A DNA stretch of 64,000 nucleotides, from positions 1,452,501 to 1,516,500 of the forward strand of contig NC_012623.1 in the NCBI RefSeq assembly GCF_000022485.1, written 5' to 3'. Below are positions 45,355 through 54,594 of the stretch, piece by piece; the first letter of the stretch is position 1, and every line of letters starts with the position of its first letter. Under the pieces are notes generated by a model. That model saw only the letters and a list, made by a program, of their open reading frames with translations. It was not told the origin of the DNA and ran no database searches. The stretch comes from Sulfolobus islandicus Y.N.15.51 (GTDB lineage Archaea > Thermoproteota > Thermoprotei_A > Sulfolobales > Sulfolobaceae). The translations under genes and the position numbers were made by a program.

Positions 45355-45801
45355 TTATAGCCTCTTGCATGTTAACTTTTCTGAGGCTATTAACTCCTTC
45401 AATTTCTGTATTGCTGCCTGTCCACTAACTAGTTGTTTCAACTCCTCTGGATTACTCATCTTCATCTTTACTAACCATCCTTTTCCATAAGGATCTTGAT
45501 TTATGATTACTGGACTTTTCTCTGCCTCTGCATTAACCTCAACCACTTCTCCAGTTACTGGTGCGGGAACTGGTCCAGCCCACTTGCCACTTTCCATGGT
45601 GGCTACTGGTCTTCCTTTCTCCACTTTAGTGCCTTTTTTCTTTATTCTTACCTTGACTATCTTCCCTGCCATTGTTTGTGCGAGATCAGTTATTCCTACA
45701 ACAATTGTATCTGAGCCCTCTAATCTAGCCCAAACTGTGTTTTTACCTTCTATAAAGTAGTAAAGATTTTCTGGTATTTCACAGTTTGATTCAACTACCA
45801 T
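45355..45801 (-). CDS. GcvH-like lipoyl carrier protein
   Basis: A 148-residue lipoyl-domain protein. The lipoyl lysine is in ATMESGKWAGPVPAPVTGEV near residue 72, which differs from the ESVKA of classical GcvH and is closer to lipoate-binding proteins (LbpA) that serve sulfur-oxidising heterodisulfide-reductase-like systems. DPYGKGWLVKMKMS near 105 is GcvH-like. It is cotranscribed with a lipoate ligase. The classical glycine-cleavage role and the sulfur role cannot be told apart from the window. Confidence 0.85.
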   Translation of the reverse strand: MVVESNCEIPENLYYFIEGKNTVWARLEGSDTIVVGITDLAQTMAGKIVKVRIKKKGTKVEKGRPVATMESGKWAGPVPAPVTGEVVEVNAEAEKSPVIINQDPYGKGWLVKMKMSNPEELKQLVSGQAAIQKLKELIASEKLTCKRL

Positions 45802-45870
45802 ACTAGGTCAGTAATATAATAAGTCTAATTAACTAAAAAAAGTTTGCTTTAGAAAGCAGTTATCAGAAAA

Positions 45871-46941
45871 ATGAGAATAACGAAATCTTATTTTTTAGAT
45901 AGTTCAATTTATGATATGAACACTAAGGAAAGATCATTGCTTGTAAGCTGGATAATATGGAGCGCAGCGTACTATATGTATTACCCGTTTATATCCATTT
46001 ATCTTTCTCGTTTCGTGGAGGAATCTAAATTAAGCCTATTTTTCGCAGTATTTCAAGCTGTGTCTTTACCTCTTCCGTTAATAGGGGCTAAAATAGGTAA
46101 GGGTAATAGAATTCTTCCAATAATTGTTGGAATGCTAGTGGGAGGGGTAGGTATGGCAATGCTTCCTTTTTCCAGAAACATTTTGGAAGCTACCATATTT
46201 ATGTCTCTTAATTATTTCATATTCTTATCGCTTCCCTCTTATTATTCTCTAATGTCAGAAATCGGTGAAGGCACTATAACTAGAATATGGTCCCTATCGA
46301 TCTTACCCTCTATAATAATGCCTTGGTTAGGTGGAGTTATAGCCCAATATTTAGGTTTAAGATGGCTTTTCGTGATAGGTGGAATAATTCTTGCTATATC
46401 TTTCTTACCTATGGCGAATTTTTCATACATTTCGTTGGGTCGAATTTCATTGAGCTTTAAAATTAGCATGAGGTCATTTCTTCCATCAATTTTAATCTTG
46501 CCTATAGCGATGGAATTTCCTTATATTTATCTAGTAGTCTATGGCTATTTTCATTTAACTAAGGAGATTGTTGGAATCATAGCTACTTTGGCGGAGATTC
46601 TTGGTATAGTATTAAGCTATCTAGCGTCAAAGGTCATATCTAGAAAGAAATATTTCCTCTCACTATCTCTATTTCTCTTCTCTTTAACATCCTTGTACTT
46701 TCTATCCCCAACTATTGCAATCTTTTTTGGTTGTTGGGAGGCAATTGTACCGTTGACCTTGGAATATTTCTCATATAGGAAAACTGTCTATGATTTTGCA
46801 CTGATCAATATTATGCAAGGTCTAGGCTGGATTTTCGGATACCTAATAGATTATCTCATTCCAAATATAAGTCTTTTATTATTAAGTAGTAGCCTTATAG
46901 CTTTTTTATTAGGCTTGATAATATTATTTACCAAGGATTGA
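45871..46941 (+). CDS. MFS transporter
   Basis: A major facilitator protein of 356 residues, about 10-12 helices, with a loop-2 motif variant (GAKIGKGNR near residue 70) that matches the MFS A-motif loosely. Starts at ATG 45871 or 45916. It overlaps the stop by one base with a winged-helix regulator gene, which may control it. Substrate unknown; a drug or metabolite export function is possible. Confidence 0.82.
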   Translation: MRITKSYFLDSSIYDMNTKERSLLVSWIIWSAAYYMYYPFISIYLSRFVEESKLSLFFAVFQAVSLPLPLIGAKIGKGNRILPIIVGMLVGGVGMAMLPFSRNILEATIFMSLNYFIFLSLPSYYSLMSEIGEGTITRIWSLSILPSIIMPWLGGVIAQYLGLRWLFVIGGIILAISFLPMANFSYISLGRISLSFKISMRSFLPSILILPIAMEFPYIYLVVYGYFHLTKEIVGIIATLAEILGIVLSYLASKVISRKKYFLSLSLFLFSLTSLYFLSPTIAIFFGCWEAIVPLTLEYFSYRKTVYDFALINIMQGLGWIFGYLIDYLIPNISLLLLSSSLIAFLLGLIILFTKD

Positions 46942-47225
46942 TGGCAATGAATGTTAAAGAGTTAGCAATTCTCACTTTGTTATCGGAAGGTGAATTAAGC
47001 GTTAAAGAAATACAAGAATACGTAAGTATATCAAGAAGGAATCTGGTAAAAACTATAAGAAAATTAGAGAGAAAAGGTTATATTCAGGAGAAGGCATATG
47101 TAGGAGACGATGTTATAGTCGAAATTACTGAATATGGAATGGAAATGTTATATAAAAACTTCGTATATTTAAGAGATTTAATAAATGAAATGGAGAATGT
47201 TTTGTGTACTAAGTTCGACTGTTAA
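46941..47225 (+). CDS. Winged-helix transcriptional regulator
   Basis: A 94-residue DNA-binding protein with a winged helix: LLSEGELSVKEIQEYV, recognition helix SRRNLVKTIRKLERKGYI and the wing KAYVGDDVIVEITE. The C-terminus forms a helix ending in CTKFDC, with two cysteines that could sense oxidation or metal. The start overlaps the MFS stop, suggesting local regulation. MarR- or PadR-like in form. Confidence 0.8.
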   Translation: MAMNVKELAILTLLSEGELSVKEIQEYVSISRRNLVKTIRKLERKGYIQEKAYVGDDVIVEITEYGMEMLYKNFVYLRDLINEMENVLCTKFDC

Positions 47226-48122
47226 TCACGTAAATATATTATAGAAGTCTAATATTCGTTTAAGCTTATAGAAGACCGGATGAGGCTTATTTCTAGGATA
47301 ATATTTGAAATCTTTTAGTAACGAATCATCGGTAACATAAACTTTGAGTAAATTAACACCGTATATTCCATACATATAATATGATGAGACTCTTTCTGCA
47401 ACGGATATGAAATCCTCCACAAAATCACCTACCTCAACTATATAACTATTTTTATCAGATACCTCAGAAATCATGGGAATTCCCTCATCTTTAGAGTAAC
47501 CCTCCAATTCAGGTTGAGTTATATATGATGCATGCACTTCAAAGGTCTTACTATCTCCTTCATATTCTACTAGGAGCGCAATTGGCTTCAGACCTATTAA
47601 CTTTCTTAACTCATGTTTAAATTCCCTCTTATCAGTTATCCCTCTTTCATATATGAACACCTTATTTGGTCTCTCATACAGTCTTAGACTAGCCTTTGTT
47701 ATTACTCCAAATAAACCTTGTGAACCAATTACAATTCTCCATCTGATTTTTCCAAATGTAGTTATGAAATCTACCCACTCTGTGAAATTCCAAGGTGTGC
47801 CATATGCTGTAGATAAACTGGATATTTCATTAAGCGCCAATAGACCGCCTATACTTCCATCATAAATTGATGGGAGTAGTAAGTCCTTTTGTGATGCCTC
47901 TTCTCTTATTTTCTTAACATCAGCACCGCTGTCAGCTATTACCTTGTTGTCACTTATTTCGAAATTGTTGAGTCTTTCAGTTGTAACTATCACTATATCG
48001 GGTTTGATTTCCCTTTTAGTATGAGCTCCAAATCCCCTTATGCCAACTTTCTTATTTTCCCTTTTAGATTCACTGATTATCTGAAAGACCTCATTCTCAT
48101 CAGCTGGGTTTACTTCTATCAC
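47226..48122 (-). CDS. FAD-binding oxidoreductase, GlcE-like
   Basis: A short flavoprotein of the PCMH-type FAD family. It has the FAD-binding stretch [23 protein letters not shown] and [14 protein letters not shown], typical of GlcD/GlcE. At 298 residues it lacks the large cap and C-terminal regions of GlcD, so it resembles the small subunit GlcE. I chose GTG 48122 because a TATA-like ttaaatat is about 28 bases upstream; the TTG at 48140 is an alternative. Substrate unknown. Confidence 0.78.
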   Translation of the reverse strand: MIEVNPADENEVFQIISESKRENKKVGIRGFGAHTKREIKPDIVIVTTERLNNFEISDNKVIADSGADVKKIREEASQKDLLLPSIYDGSIGGLLALNEISSLSTAYGTPWNFTEWVDFITTFGKIRWRIVIGSQGLFGVITKASLRLYERPNKVFIYERGITDKREFKHELRKLIGLKPIALLVEYEGDSKTFEVHASYITQPELEGYSKDEGIPMISEVSDKNSYIVEVGDFVEDFISVAERVSSYYMYGIYGVNLLKVYVTDDSLLKDFKYYPRNKPHPVFYKLKRILDFYNIFT

Positions 48123-48139
48123 AAATATTATCTTTATCA

Positions 48140-48160
48140 AAAAGATATTTAACCATAAAA
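48140..48160. promoter_or_regulatory. Shared TATA element of two divergent leaderless genes
   Basis: The near-symmetric agatatttaacc (centre about 48150) lies 25 bases before the purE GTG on the plus strand and 28 bases before the FAD-oxidoreductase GTG on the minus strand. One AT box could serve both directions. Confidence 0.55.
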
Positions 48161-48174
48161 CCCACTTACCTAGT

Positions 48175-48651
48175 GTGCCAAAAGTAGCTGTAATTATGGG
48201 AAGTAGAAATGATTGGGAATATATGAAAGAAGCTGTAGAGATTTTGAAACAATTTGGTGTAAACTATGAAGCTAGGGTGGTTTCAGCTCATAGAACACCA
48301 GAATTTATGATGCAGTACGCTAAAGAAGCAGAAAAAAGGGGAATAGAAGTAATTATTGCTGGGGCTGGTGGGGCTGCTCATTTGCCCGGTATGGTTGCTT
48401 CACTTACAAGTCTTCCAGTTATAGGTGTCCCTATTCCCTCAAAGAATCTGAATGGTCTTGACTCACTTCTTTCAATAGTTCAAATGCCCTATGGTGTCCC
48501 AGTAGCTACTGTGGCAATAGGTGGTGCTAAAAACGCTGCGCTACTGGCAATAAGGATTTTAGGAATAAAATATAAGGATTTAGCAGAAAAAATTAAAAAA
48601 TTCTCGGAAGATATGAGGAATGATGTTCTCAATACTGGACTGGAAGCCTAA
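48175..48651 (+). CDS. purE: N5-carboxyaminoimidazole ribonucleotide mutase
   Basis: PurE catalyses the N5-CAIR to CAIR rearrangement in purine synthesis. The family motif [13 protein letters not shown] is at the N-terminus, SAHRTPE near residue 40 contains the catalytic histidine and [11 protein letters not shown] near 63 completes the site. The length is 158 residues. The start is GTG, apparently leaderless. The 3' end overlaps purK by 32 bases. Confidence 0.96.
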   Translation: MPKVAVIMGSRNDWEYMKEAVEILKQFGVNYEARVVSAHRTPEFMMQYAKEAEKRGIEVIIAGAGGAAHLPGMVASLTSLPVIGVPIPSKNLNGLDSLLSIVQMPYGVPVATVAIGGAKNAALLAIRILGIKYKDLAEKIKKFSEDMRNDVLNTGLEA

Positions 48652-49720
48652 GATTGGAATATTGGGAGGAGGACAATTAGGTTGGATGATGATATTAGAG
48701 GGAAGGAAATTCCCATTCGCCTTTTACGTGTTGGAAAACGATAAGAACGCTCCAGCTTGCAGAATTGCAGATAGATGCTTCTCTCCTCAAGAATATAAAG
48801 AGTTCGTTGATTCTTCAGACGTTATTACATTTGAATTTGAACATGTATATGAAGAAGCACTAAAATACGCTCAAGAGAGTGAAAAGTTATTACCTAGACT
48901 TAATTCTGTAGAGTTGAAGAGGGAACGTTATAAGGAGAAGCTCTTCTATAAACAACACAGTTTACCTACTCCTAGATTTTCCGTAGCAGAGAATGGTGAG
49001 GAGGCATTAAGAATACTGAGGGAGGAGTTTAACAATATAGGAGTTATCAAGGAGTCTAAAGGAGGATATGATGGGAAAGGTCAATATTTTATATTTAATG
49101 ACGTTGAAAAATACCAATTCTTAAGGGAAAAGAAAGAAAAGATGGTCGTTGAGGAATATATTAATTTTGACTTTGAGGCCTCAGTTATTATAGCTAGAGA
49201 CAAAAAAGGGAATTTTGTCAGTTATCCCCCCACATATAATTACAACGAAAAGGGCATTCTAGTTTATAATTATGGGCCTTATTTTAATCAAGAAATTATT
49301 AACGTAGCTAAAAGGTTGAGTGAGGAATTGGATTATGTAGGGACTATGGGGGTTGAGGTTTTTGTAACCAGTGGTAAGGTTTTGATTAACGAATTTGCTC
49401 CTAGAGTTCATAATACGGGTCATTATACTCTAGATGGAGCTCTTATCTCTCAATTTGAACAGCACTTAAGGGCTATAATTAATATGGAGTTAGGTCCAAC
49501 TACTATTTTATCTCCTAGTGGAATGGTTAATATTTTGGGTACAGATAAAATACCAGTCGAGGTATTAAAATATGGCAAAGTTTACTGGTACTCTAAGACT
49601 GAAGTTAGAAAGAGGAGAAAATTGGGTCATATAAACGTGGTAGGGAATAATCTTGAAGAAGTTAAGCAAAAAATTGATAAAATTAGACAACTAATTTATC
49701 CTAATGGGTTAGATTTATGA
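48620..49720 (+). CDS. purK: N5-carboxyaminoimidazole ribonucleotide synthetase
   Basis: The ATP-grasp enzyme that makes N5-CAIR from AIR, bicarbonate and ATP; partner of PurE. Motifs: [12 protein letters not shown] at the N-terminus, [13 protein letters not shown] near 137 (ATP-grasp glycine loop), [15 protein letters not shown] near 255. The length of 366 residues is normal. It overlaps purE and runs directly into the ModE-like gene. Confidence 0.96.
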   Translation: MMFSILDWKPKIGILGGGQLGWMMILEGRKFPFAFYVLENDKNAPACRIADRCFSPQEYKEFVDSSDVITFEFEHVYEEALKYAQESEKLLPRLNSVELKRERYKEKLFYKQHSLPTPRFSVAENGEEALRILREEFNNIGVIKESKGGYDGKGQYFIFNDVEKYQFLREKKEKMVVEEYINFDFEASVIIARDKKGNFVSYPPTYNYNEKGILVYNYGPYFNQEIINVAKRLSEELDYVGTMGVEVFVTSGKVLINEFAPRVHNTGHYTLDGALISQFEQHLRAIINMELGPTTILSPSGMVNILGTDKIPVEVLKYGKVYWYSKTEVRKRRKLGHINVVGNNLEEVKQKIDKIRQLIYPNGLDL

Positions 49721-50076
49721 GGTTCAAATTTAAAATCTGGATCGAGACAGAAGAGGGAAAACCACTAATAGGGAAAGGTGGAGTAAAATTATTAAGGGCA
49801 ATTGAGCATACTGGTTCTATTTCGAGTGCTTCCAAATCAGTTGGTGTTTCATATAAGTTTGCCTGGGAATACATCAAAAGAATTAATGAAATATTGGGCG
49901 ATTCCGTAGAAATGAGAAAAGGAGGAAAGAATGCAGGAGGTTCTAAGGTTAATGAAAAGATAGATAAGCTGTTAAGTATTTATGAGGAGGCCCAGAAGGA
50001 GATTTCAGAAATCCTTGAAAAATATAATAAAAAGATAAATGAACTATTCAATGAAGAGGAGAAAAAAGGTCAATAA
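49717..50076 (+). CDS. ModE-like winged-helix regulator
   Basis: The first 75 residues are a ModE N-terminal (LysR-like) winged helix: [36 protein letters not shown]. This is followed by a helical tail of 45 charged residues. The molybdate-binding (MOP) domain of full ModE is absent, as often in archaea. ModE-type proteins control molybdate or tungstate uptake. It could therefore regulate a system like the W/Mo transporter at 14.9 kb. The start overlaps the purK stop. Confidence 0.82.
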   Translation: MRFKFKIWIETEEGKPLIGKGGVKLLRAIEHTGSISSASKSVGVSYKFAWEYIKRINEILGDSVEMRKGGKNAGGSKVNEKIDKLLSIYEEAQKEISEILEKYNKKINELFNEEEKKGQ

Positions 50077-50080
50077 TAAT

Positions 50081-50602
50081 TTATTTTAGGCTCTTTAGCG
50101 CCTTGACTAACGTAAACGCAAAGGCTGGTAGATCACTAGGGACTCTAGAAGATATCAGATTTTCATCTACTACCACATCGTTATCAATGTAGATTCCACC
50201 TGCAGCTATTACATCATCTTTTATTGACGTGACTGACGTTAGTCTTCTTCCTTTAACAAGATTAGCTGAAATTAAGATTTGAGGACCGTGACATATTGCC
50301 GCAACTAGCTTTTTCAACTCAAAGAATTTTCTAGTAAGATTTTTAACTTCCTCTAGGGTCCTTATATGTTCTGGTCCTCTACCTCCTGGTATGACCAGTG
50401 CTACGTAATCCTCTGGCCTAACATCCTTGAACGCGATGTCAGAAATTACAGTATATCCGTGCTTCCCTGTAACTCTGGCATTAGCCTCTTTCCACGCTAT
50501 TACAGGTCTAAAACCTTCTTCAATTACCCTGTAGTAGGGATATAATAGCTCAATATCCTCAAACTCTTCTCCAACTATGAATAAGACCTTTTCCGAGTCC
50601 AT
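50081..50602 (-). CDS. DJ-1/PfpI family protein
   Basis: A class I glutamine amidotransferase-like fold protein of 173 residues. The nucleophile elbow is AAICHGPQILISA near residue 102, with cysteine and histidine of the PfpI triad. The other motifs are GEEFEDIELLYPY at the N-terminus and VIPGGRGPEHIR near 70. PfpI relatives are intracellular proteases or deglycases; either is possible here. It converges on the ModE-like gene with 4 bases between. Confidence 0.88.
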   Translation of the reverse strand: MDSEKVLFIVGEEFEDIELLYPYYRVIEEGFRPVIAWKEANARVTGKHGYTVISDIAFKDVRPEDYVALVIPGGRGPEHIRTLEEVKNLTRKFFELKKLVAAICHGPQILISANLVKGRRLTSVTSIKDDVIAAGGIYIDNDVVVDENLISSRVPSDLPAFAFTLVKALKSLK

Positions 50603-50691
50603 AACTTAGATACCTTGCTCACAGCTAAAAAGTTTTTCTATATATAGACGATTTAACTAAAAAATATAAAGTTTCTTTTTAAATGATATAA

Positions 50692-52611
50692 TTATTTCTC
50701 TCCTAACTGTTCTCTAACTATCTCTTCTATCTCATCAGTTCTAAATCCACTATATACGGCAGCATAGTGGAATATTAGTCCAACAATTGTAGCAGCTATA
50801 GTATCCCACGGAAAAGGTATTGGGGCTGAAGTACCTAACGGGCCAAATCCTCCGAAGAAGCTGATTATATAGATTACTAATATTAGCCCTATTAACCAGA
50901 ATCCGCTCCTTATATATTGTTTACCCTTTCCATTCACTAAAGCATACCCAATTAAGCTAGGTACTAATAATATTCCTAAAAATCCTAAGAAATATAGAAC
51001 AAAGCTTGAAATTATATCACTTATTGGCGTCCCTGGTGGTACAGTTAGTATGTTAATATAGGCAAAATATGCCAAGAGTATATTAAATATGAGTTGTGCC
51101 ACACCTAGTACTATTCCAACAACTGAGTTTAGTTTTAATTCTCTTATTGCATAATACATCCAAAATAGCGGAACCCCAACGAATAATGCAGTTAGCACAT
51201 AGTATAGTGTTGTAAAACCAGCCCAATATACGATTAATATTGCAGCGATAGTAGCTATTGGTGCTATGATACTAGCACCACTCAGTCTTACTCTTCTCTT
51301 TAGATCTGGCGCGGTTTTTCTTAAGGTTTGTAATCCTATACCTCCCATAATATATGTAAAGACTGTTGCTAAAGAAATGAATCCCACTAACAGATACCAG
51401 CTTGGGAATGGTAGTAAGAATATGAATCCTAGGATTAGTGAAGCTACGATTGACCATATGGGTATTCTATGTTTATTTAATTTGAGGAAGAATTTTGGAA
51501 AGTAACCGTCAGCAGCTATACCATAAAAAGTTCTGGTAGTAGTTCCAATGTAGATTAAGCCAGTACCACTAGGAGATATTATAGCGTCCACAAGTAATAA
51601 ATATCCCCAATAAATTAAACCAGCTATACCTAGGGTAGACCCAAGCGTAGTTATCTCTCCATAGAAAGGACCACTAGACCAGGGTCCAGATGATAATGCA
51701 CTCCAATTCCCTGGAACATATCCTTTACTTATATTTATTGCATATTGCCAGTTTATAGCGCCTATAAATGAAACTTGAAGTAGTGTATAGATTACTATAG
51801 CCAAGAGTAATGCTATGACTATTGCCCTTGGTACATCTTTTTGTGGATCTTTAGCTTCTCCAGCAAATTCTACTGGTTGCCTAAATCCCAAGTATGCGAA
51901 GACTATTCCAGTACTGGGTATTGCATAAAGCATCGCTGATGGTCCTATAATCCCAGAGGAAGCCCCAGATACAAGTGAAGGAAATAGACCTCCATAAGAC
52001 GTGAAATTCTTTATATTGAAACCTATAGCTAATAGTAATATAAATGTAATTGTTGGGACTATAAGTTTCCAGAAAGTTATTCCAGTATTAGTCTTCCCTA
52101 ATACTTTTATTCCGAAGTAATTTATAAAGAAAAATACTATTAACAGCAAGGTAGCAAGCCCAATTCCAGGTAACGTTAGAATTGTTACTCCATCAGCTGT
52201 AGTGGTCAGTAAACTACCCATATACTAGTTAATGGAACTGATATATGTTATCGCTGCTTCAGCTTCTATTGCAGGCACTGTCATGGCTGATAATAAGTAA
52301 AGAAATCCCAAAATGTAACCAGCGTAACTCCCATGCGTGTAATGCGGATATCTAACGATCCCACCAGTTCTAGGTATTGCACTTCCTAGCTCAGCATAAG
52401 CCAATCCTACGAACATTATAAGGATTCCTCCAATTATCCAAGCTAGTACTGCAGATGGTCCAGCTACTGAAGCAGCAGCTAATGATGCGAATAACCAACC
52501 AGATCCTATTATTGCCCCTAAACCTAAAAATGAAATATCTAAGAGGGTTAGTTCTTTTCTTAACAGTTTATCACTTTGTTGTGCGGAAACTTTTGTGCCT
52601 TTTTCGGCCAT
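50692..52611 (-). pseudogene. APC-family amino acid permease interrupted by an in-frame TAG
   Basis: Two parts in one frame make a complete amino-acid permease of about 639 codons. The N-terminal 128 residues (GLGAIIGSGWLFA is the APC signature) end at a TAG at 52225-52227. The remainder starts at an ATG two codons later and continues through the transporter to a charged tail. No frameshift is needed. A single change such as CAG to TAG would explain the break. It is either a recent nonsense pseudogene, two coexpressed pieces, or readthrough. The first piece looks leaderless, with gatttatatag about 26 bases upstream. Confidence 0.85.
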
Positions 52612-52652
52612 AATTAAACTTTAAAAAATAAAACTATATAAATCTTCATTAT

Positions 52653-52682
52653 CGGCAACTTATAATTAATTATAATTTGCCG
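52653..52682. promoter_or_regulatory. 30-base palindrome upstream of the permease promoter
   Basis: The arms CGGCAA and TTGCCG flank an AT core ttataattaattataa. Twenty-eight of 30 positions are symmetric. It ends about 10 bases before the TATA box of the amino acid permease gene, on the far side from the gene. This is the place for an activator, or a repressor that blocks TFB. An Lrp-like regulator is a natural candidate. No regulator gene for it is adjacent. Confidence 0.7.
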
Positions 52683-52873
52683 AAGAATTAGTACTAACTT
52701 TTTATGTATAAGTCTGCTTATATTGAATAATTTAATGTTATTTTGTCTTATTTTATTCTTTTTAGAAAATACTGAATACAAATAGTATTATAGTTAAATA
52801 TCAGCAAGTCAATCATTCAAAAATTTTAATAACTTTCTTTGAATAAGCTACTTCTGGAAAAGGGTGTGACATA
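52683..52873. other. Spacer with promoter of the DsbA-like gene
   Basis: An AT-rich spacer without a gene. The sequence aaaaattttaataac about 40 bases before ATG 52874 is a likely promoter element. Confidence 0.4.
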
Positions 52874-53551
52874 ATGGTTGTAAAAATAACATTTTTCCAT
52901 GATGTACTGTGTCCCTTCTGTTTTGTAACGTCTCGGAGGTTAAGGAGTGTCGCAAGGAAATTTAATGATGAGATAGTGGTTAAGCATAAGGCTTTCATGA
53001 TAATATCGTCCTTGGACGATCTAAAAGCAGCTGCCCCAACGGAAGAGGAAGCTAGAGAATTATTTAAACAAGAATTTTCTATCATAAAAAGGTATTTTCC
53101 GGACTATGATCCAGAAAAAGTAATAGGTAAGGGTAAAATAACGTGGGTTTGGTCTCTTCCTCCTTTAATGGCATGTAAGGCTGCTGAGTATCAAAGGGGC
53201 GATAATGGGTATTGGGATTACTTTGATAAGGCGCAAGAGAGGTTCTTCTTGGAAGGTGAAAACGTTAATGATGATAATGTTTTGATTCAGATAGCAGAAG
53301 AGTTAGGCTTAGATATAGAGAAATTTAAGGAAGATTTTAAGTCTAAAAAGGCTAGGATGTCAGTTTATGAAGATGAAGCTGAAGCTCATGCCATGGGAAT
53401 TAGGGGAGTCCCAGCGTTGTTAGTTAATGATTATTGGCTAATTAGGGGAGTTCAAGATGAGACTTATCTTGAATCGGTTATAGAGGATTTATTATCTAAT
53501 GGTGGAGAACCTAAAAAAGTGAAACTAAAAGCTTATTGGGAAGCTACTTAA
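52874..53551 (+). CDS. FrnE-like DsbA-family thiol oxidoreductase
   Basis: A thioredoxin-fold protein with the active-site CPFC in HDVLCPFCFVTSRR at residue 14, a long helical insertion (residues 60-180), and the cis-proline loop in IRGVPALLVND near 178. The length of 225 residues fits the FrnE/DsbA family. It may act in cytosolic disulfide chemistry, which is prominent in hyperthermophiles. It is followed 11 bases later by the CBS gene. Confidence 0.87.
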   Translation: MVVKITFFHDVLCPFCFVTSRRLRSVARKFNDEIVVKHKAFMIISSLDDLKAAAPTEEEARELFKQEFSIIKRYFPDYDPEKVIGKGKITWVWSLPPLMACKAAEYQRGDNGYWDYFDKAQERFFLEGENVNDDNVLIQIAEELGLDIEKFKEDFKSKKARMSVYEDEAEAHAMGIRGVPALLVNDYWLIRGVQDETYLESVIEDLLSNGGEPKKVKLKAYWEAT

Positions 53552-53562
53552 AATCTTTATAC

Positions 53563-53937
53563 ATGCTTAAACGAATTAAAGATTTCATGTCAACACCAGT
53601 TTTCCAGGTTGAGGCAAATACTTCACTTCAAGAGGTCTGTAAGTTGATGCTAGAGAGAGGAGTAGGATCAGTAGTGGTAACTGAGCAAGGTGTCCCCAGG
53701 GGGATATTTACTGATAGAGATGCAATTAAGGCAATTGCAGCAGGTTTAAGTTCCAGTGATGAGGTTAGATTAGCAGCTACTATGGGGAATCTAATAATTA
53801 TCGACGAGGATACCGATGTATTCGAGGCTTTAAAAATAATGGCAGCTAATAAGATTAGGCATTTACCAGTTAAGAATAAGAATGGAAATATTATAGGAAT
53901 GTTCTCGATAACCGATGTTCATAAGGTTTATAGCTAG
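53563..53937 (+). CDS. Two-CBS-domain protein
   Basis: A pair of CBS motifs in 124 residues: VFQVEANTSLQEVCKLM and VPRGIFTDRDAI, then EDTDVFEALKIM and IIGMFSITDVHKV. Tandem CBS pairs bind adenosyl ligands such as AMP, ATP or SAM. I chose ATG 53563; the frame extends upstream only into the previous gene. The partner is unknown. Confidence 0.87.
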   Translation: MLKRIKDFMSTPVFQVEANTSLQEVCKLMLERGVGSVVVTEQGVPRGIFTDRDAIKAIAAGLSSSDEVRLAATMGNLIIIDEDTDVFEALKIMAANKIRHLPVKNKNGNIIGMFSITDVHKVYS

Positions 53938-53974
53938 CTAAAAATATTAATTAGGATTCATATATGCTTATAAT

Positions 53975-54547
53975 GTGAAAGTAGGCTATATGATAGACAG
54001 TAATGGTGAAATTACTAACCTCAGCAATGCAATTAAGCTAGAAATCATAGACGGGTCCAAAGAGATTATAAGTTTAGCTTACGGAAAGCTTTCAGATATA
54101 CCCAAACTTAATGTTCTAATAGGGAGAGATTTTTTACAAGGTGAAGTTTTATTTCTGAAGAATTATACAGATTTTCTTGTAGATAAAAATAAGCTGGCCA
54201 GTGTAATTCCCATTCGGTTACCTTTAAATAGACAAGACGCAATTTGTGTTGGAACTTTCAATTGCTATGGTGTATCTTTTAAGGATGTGATTTTTTCATA
54301 TCCATTTCCTTTTAGAGACTCATCGTTTAATTCCGCAATTATTTTTGAGGTTCTTGATCTAGATATAATTAGAGAAGTAAATAGGGTAGTTAAAAGTGGC
54401 TCTAAAGTATACATGATCTTGCGTGATAGATTATTTGGTGGAGCTGATCCGTTAGAAGGTTTAAGAAAGCTTTCCAGTAAATTTAAAGTAGTTATGGTAA
54501 AGGAGAAGGAAGGATTTTGGATAATTGAAGGAGTTAAAAAAGGATAA
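53975..54547 (+). CDS. Degenerate methyltransferase-like protein
   Basis: The second half (residues 110-165) resembles class I methyltransferases in order, with FPFRDSSFNSAIIFEVLDL (motif IV region) and EVNRVVKSGSKVYMILRD (the following helix and strand), but no clear GxGxG SAM-binding loop is seen earlier. The start is a GTG at 53975. It may be a SAM-binding protein or a degenerate relative. Function unknown. Confidence 0.55.
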   Translation: MKVGYMIDSNGEITNLSNAIKLEIIDGSKEIISLAYGKLSDIPKLNVLIGRDFLQGEVLFLKNYTDFLVDKNKLASVIPIRLPLNRQDAICVGTFNCYGVSFKDVIFSYPFPFRDSSFNSAIIFEVLDLDIIREVNRVVKSGSKVYMILRDRLFGGADPLEGLRKLSSKFKVVMVKEKEGFWIIEGVKKG

Positions 54548-54594
54548 TCCAGTACTTCATGCTTTGAAAGGGCGAAGTTTCCCTCTATCCTTTA

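Noticed and set aside
52225-52227. TAG as pyrrolysine
   Set aside because: No pyrrolysine tRNA or synthetase is visible, Sulfolobales are not known to use it, and a simple point mutation explains the stop.
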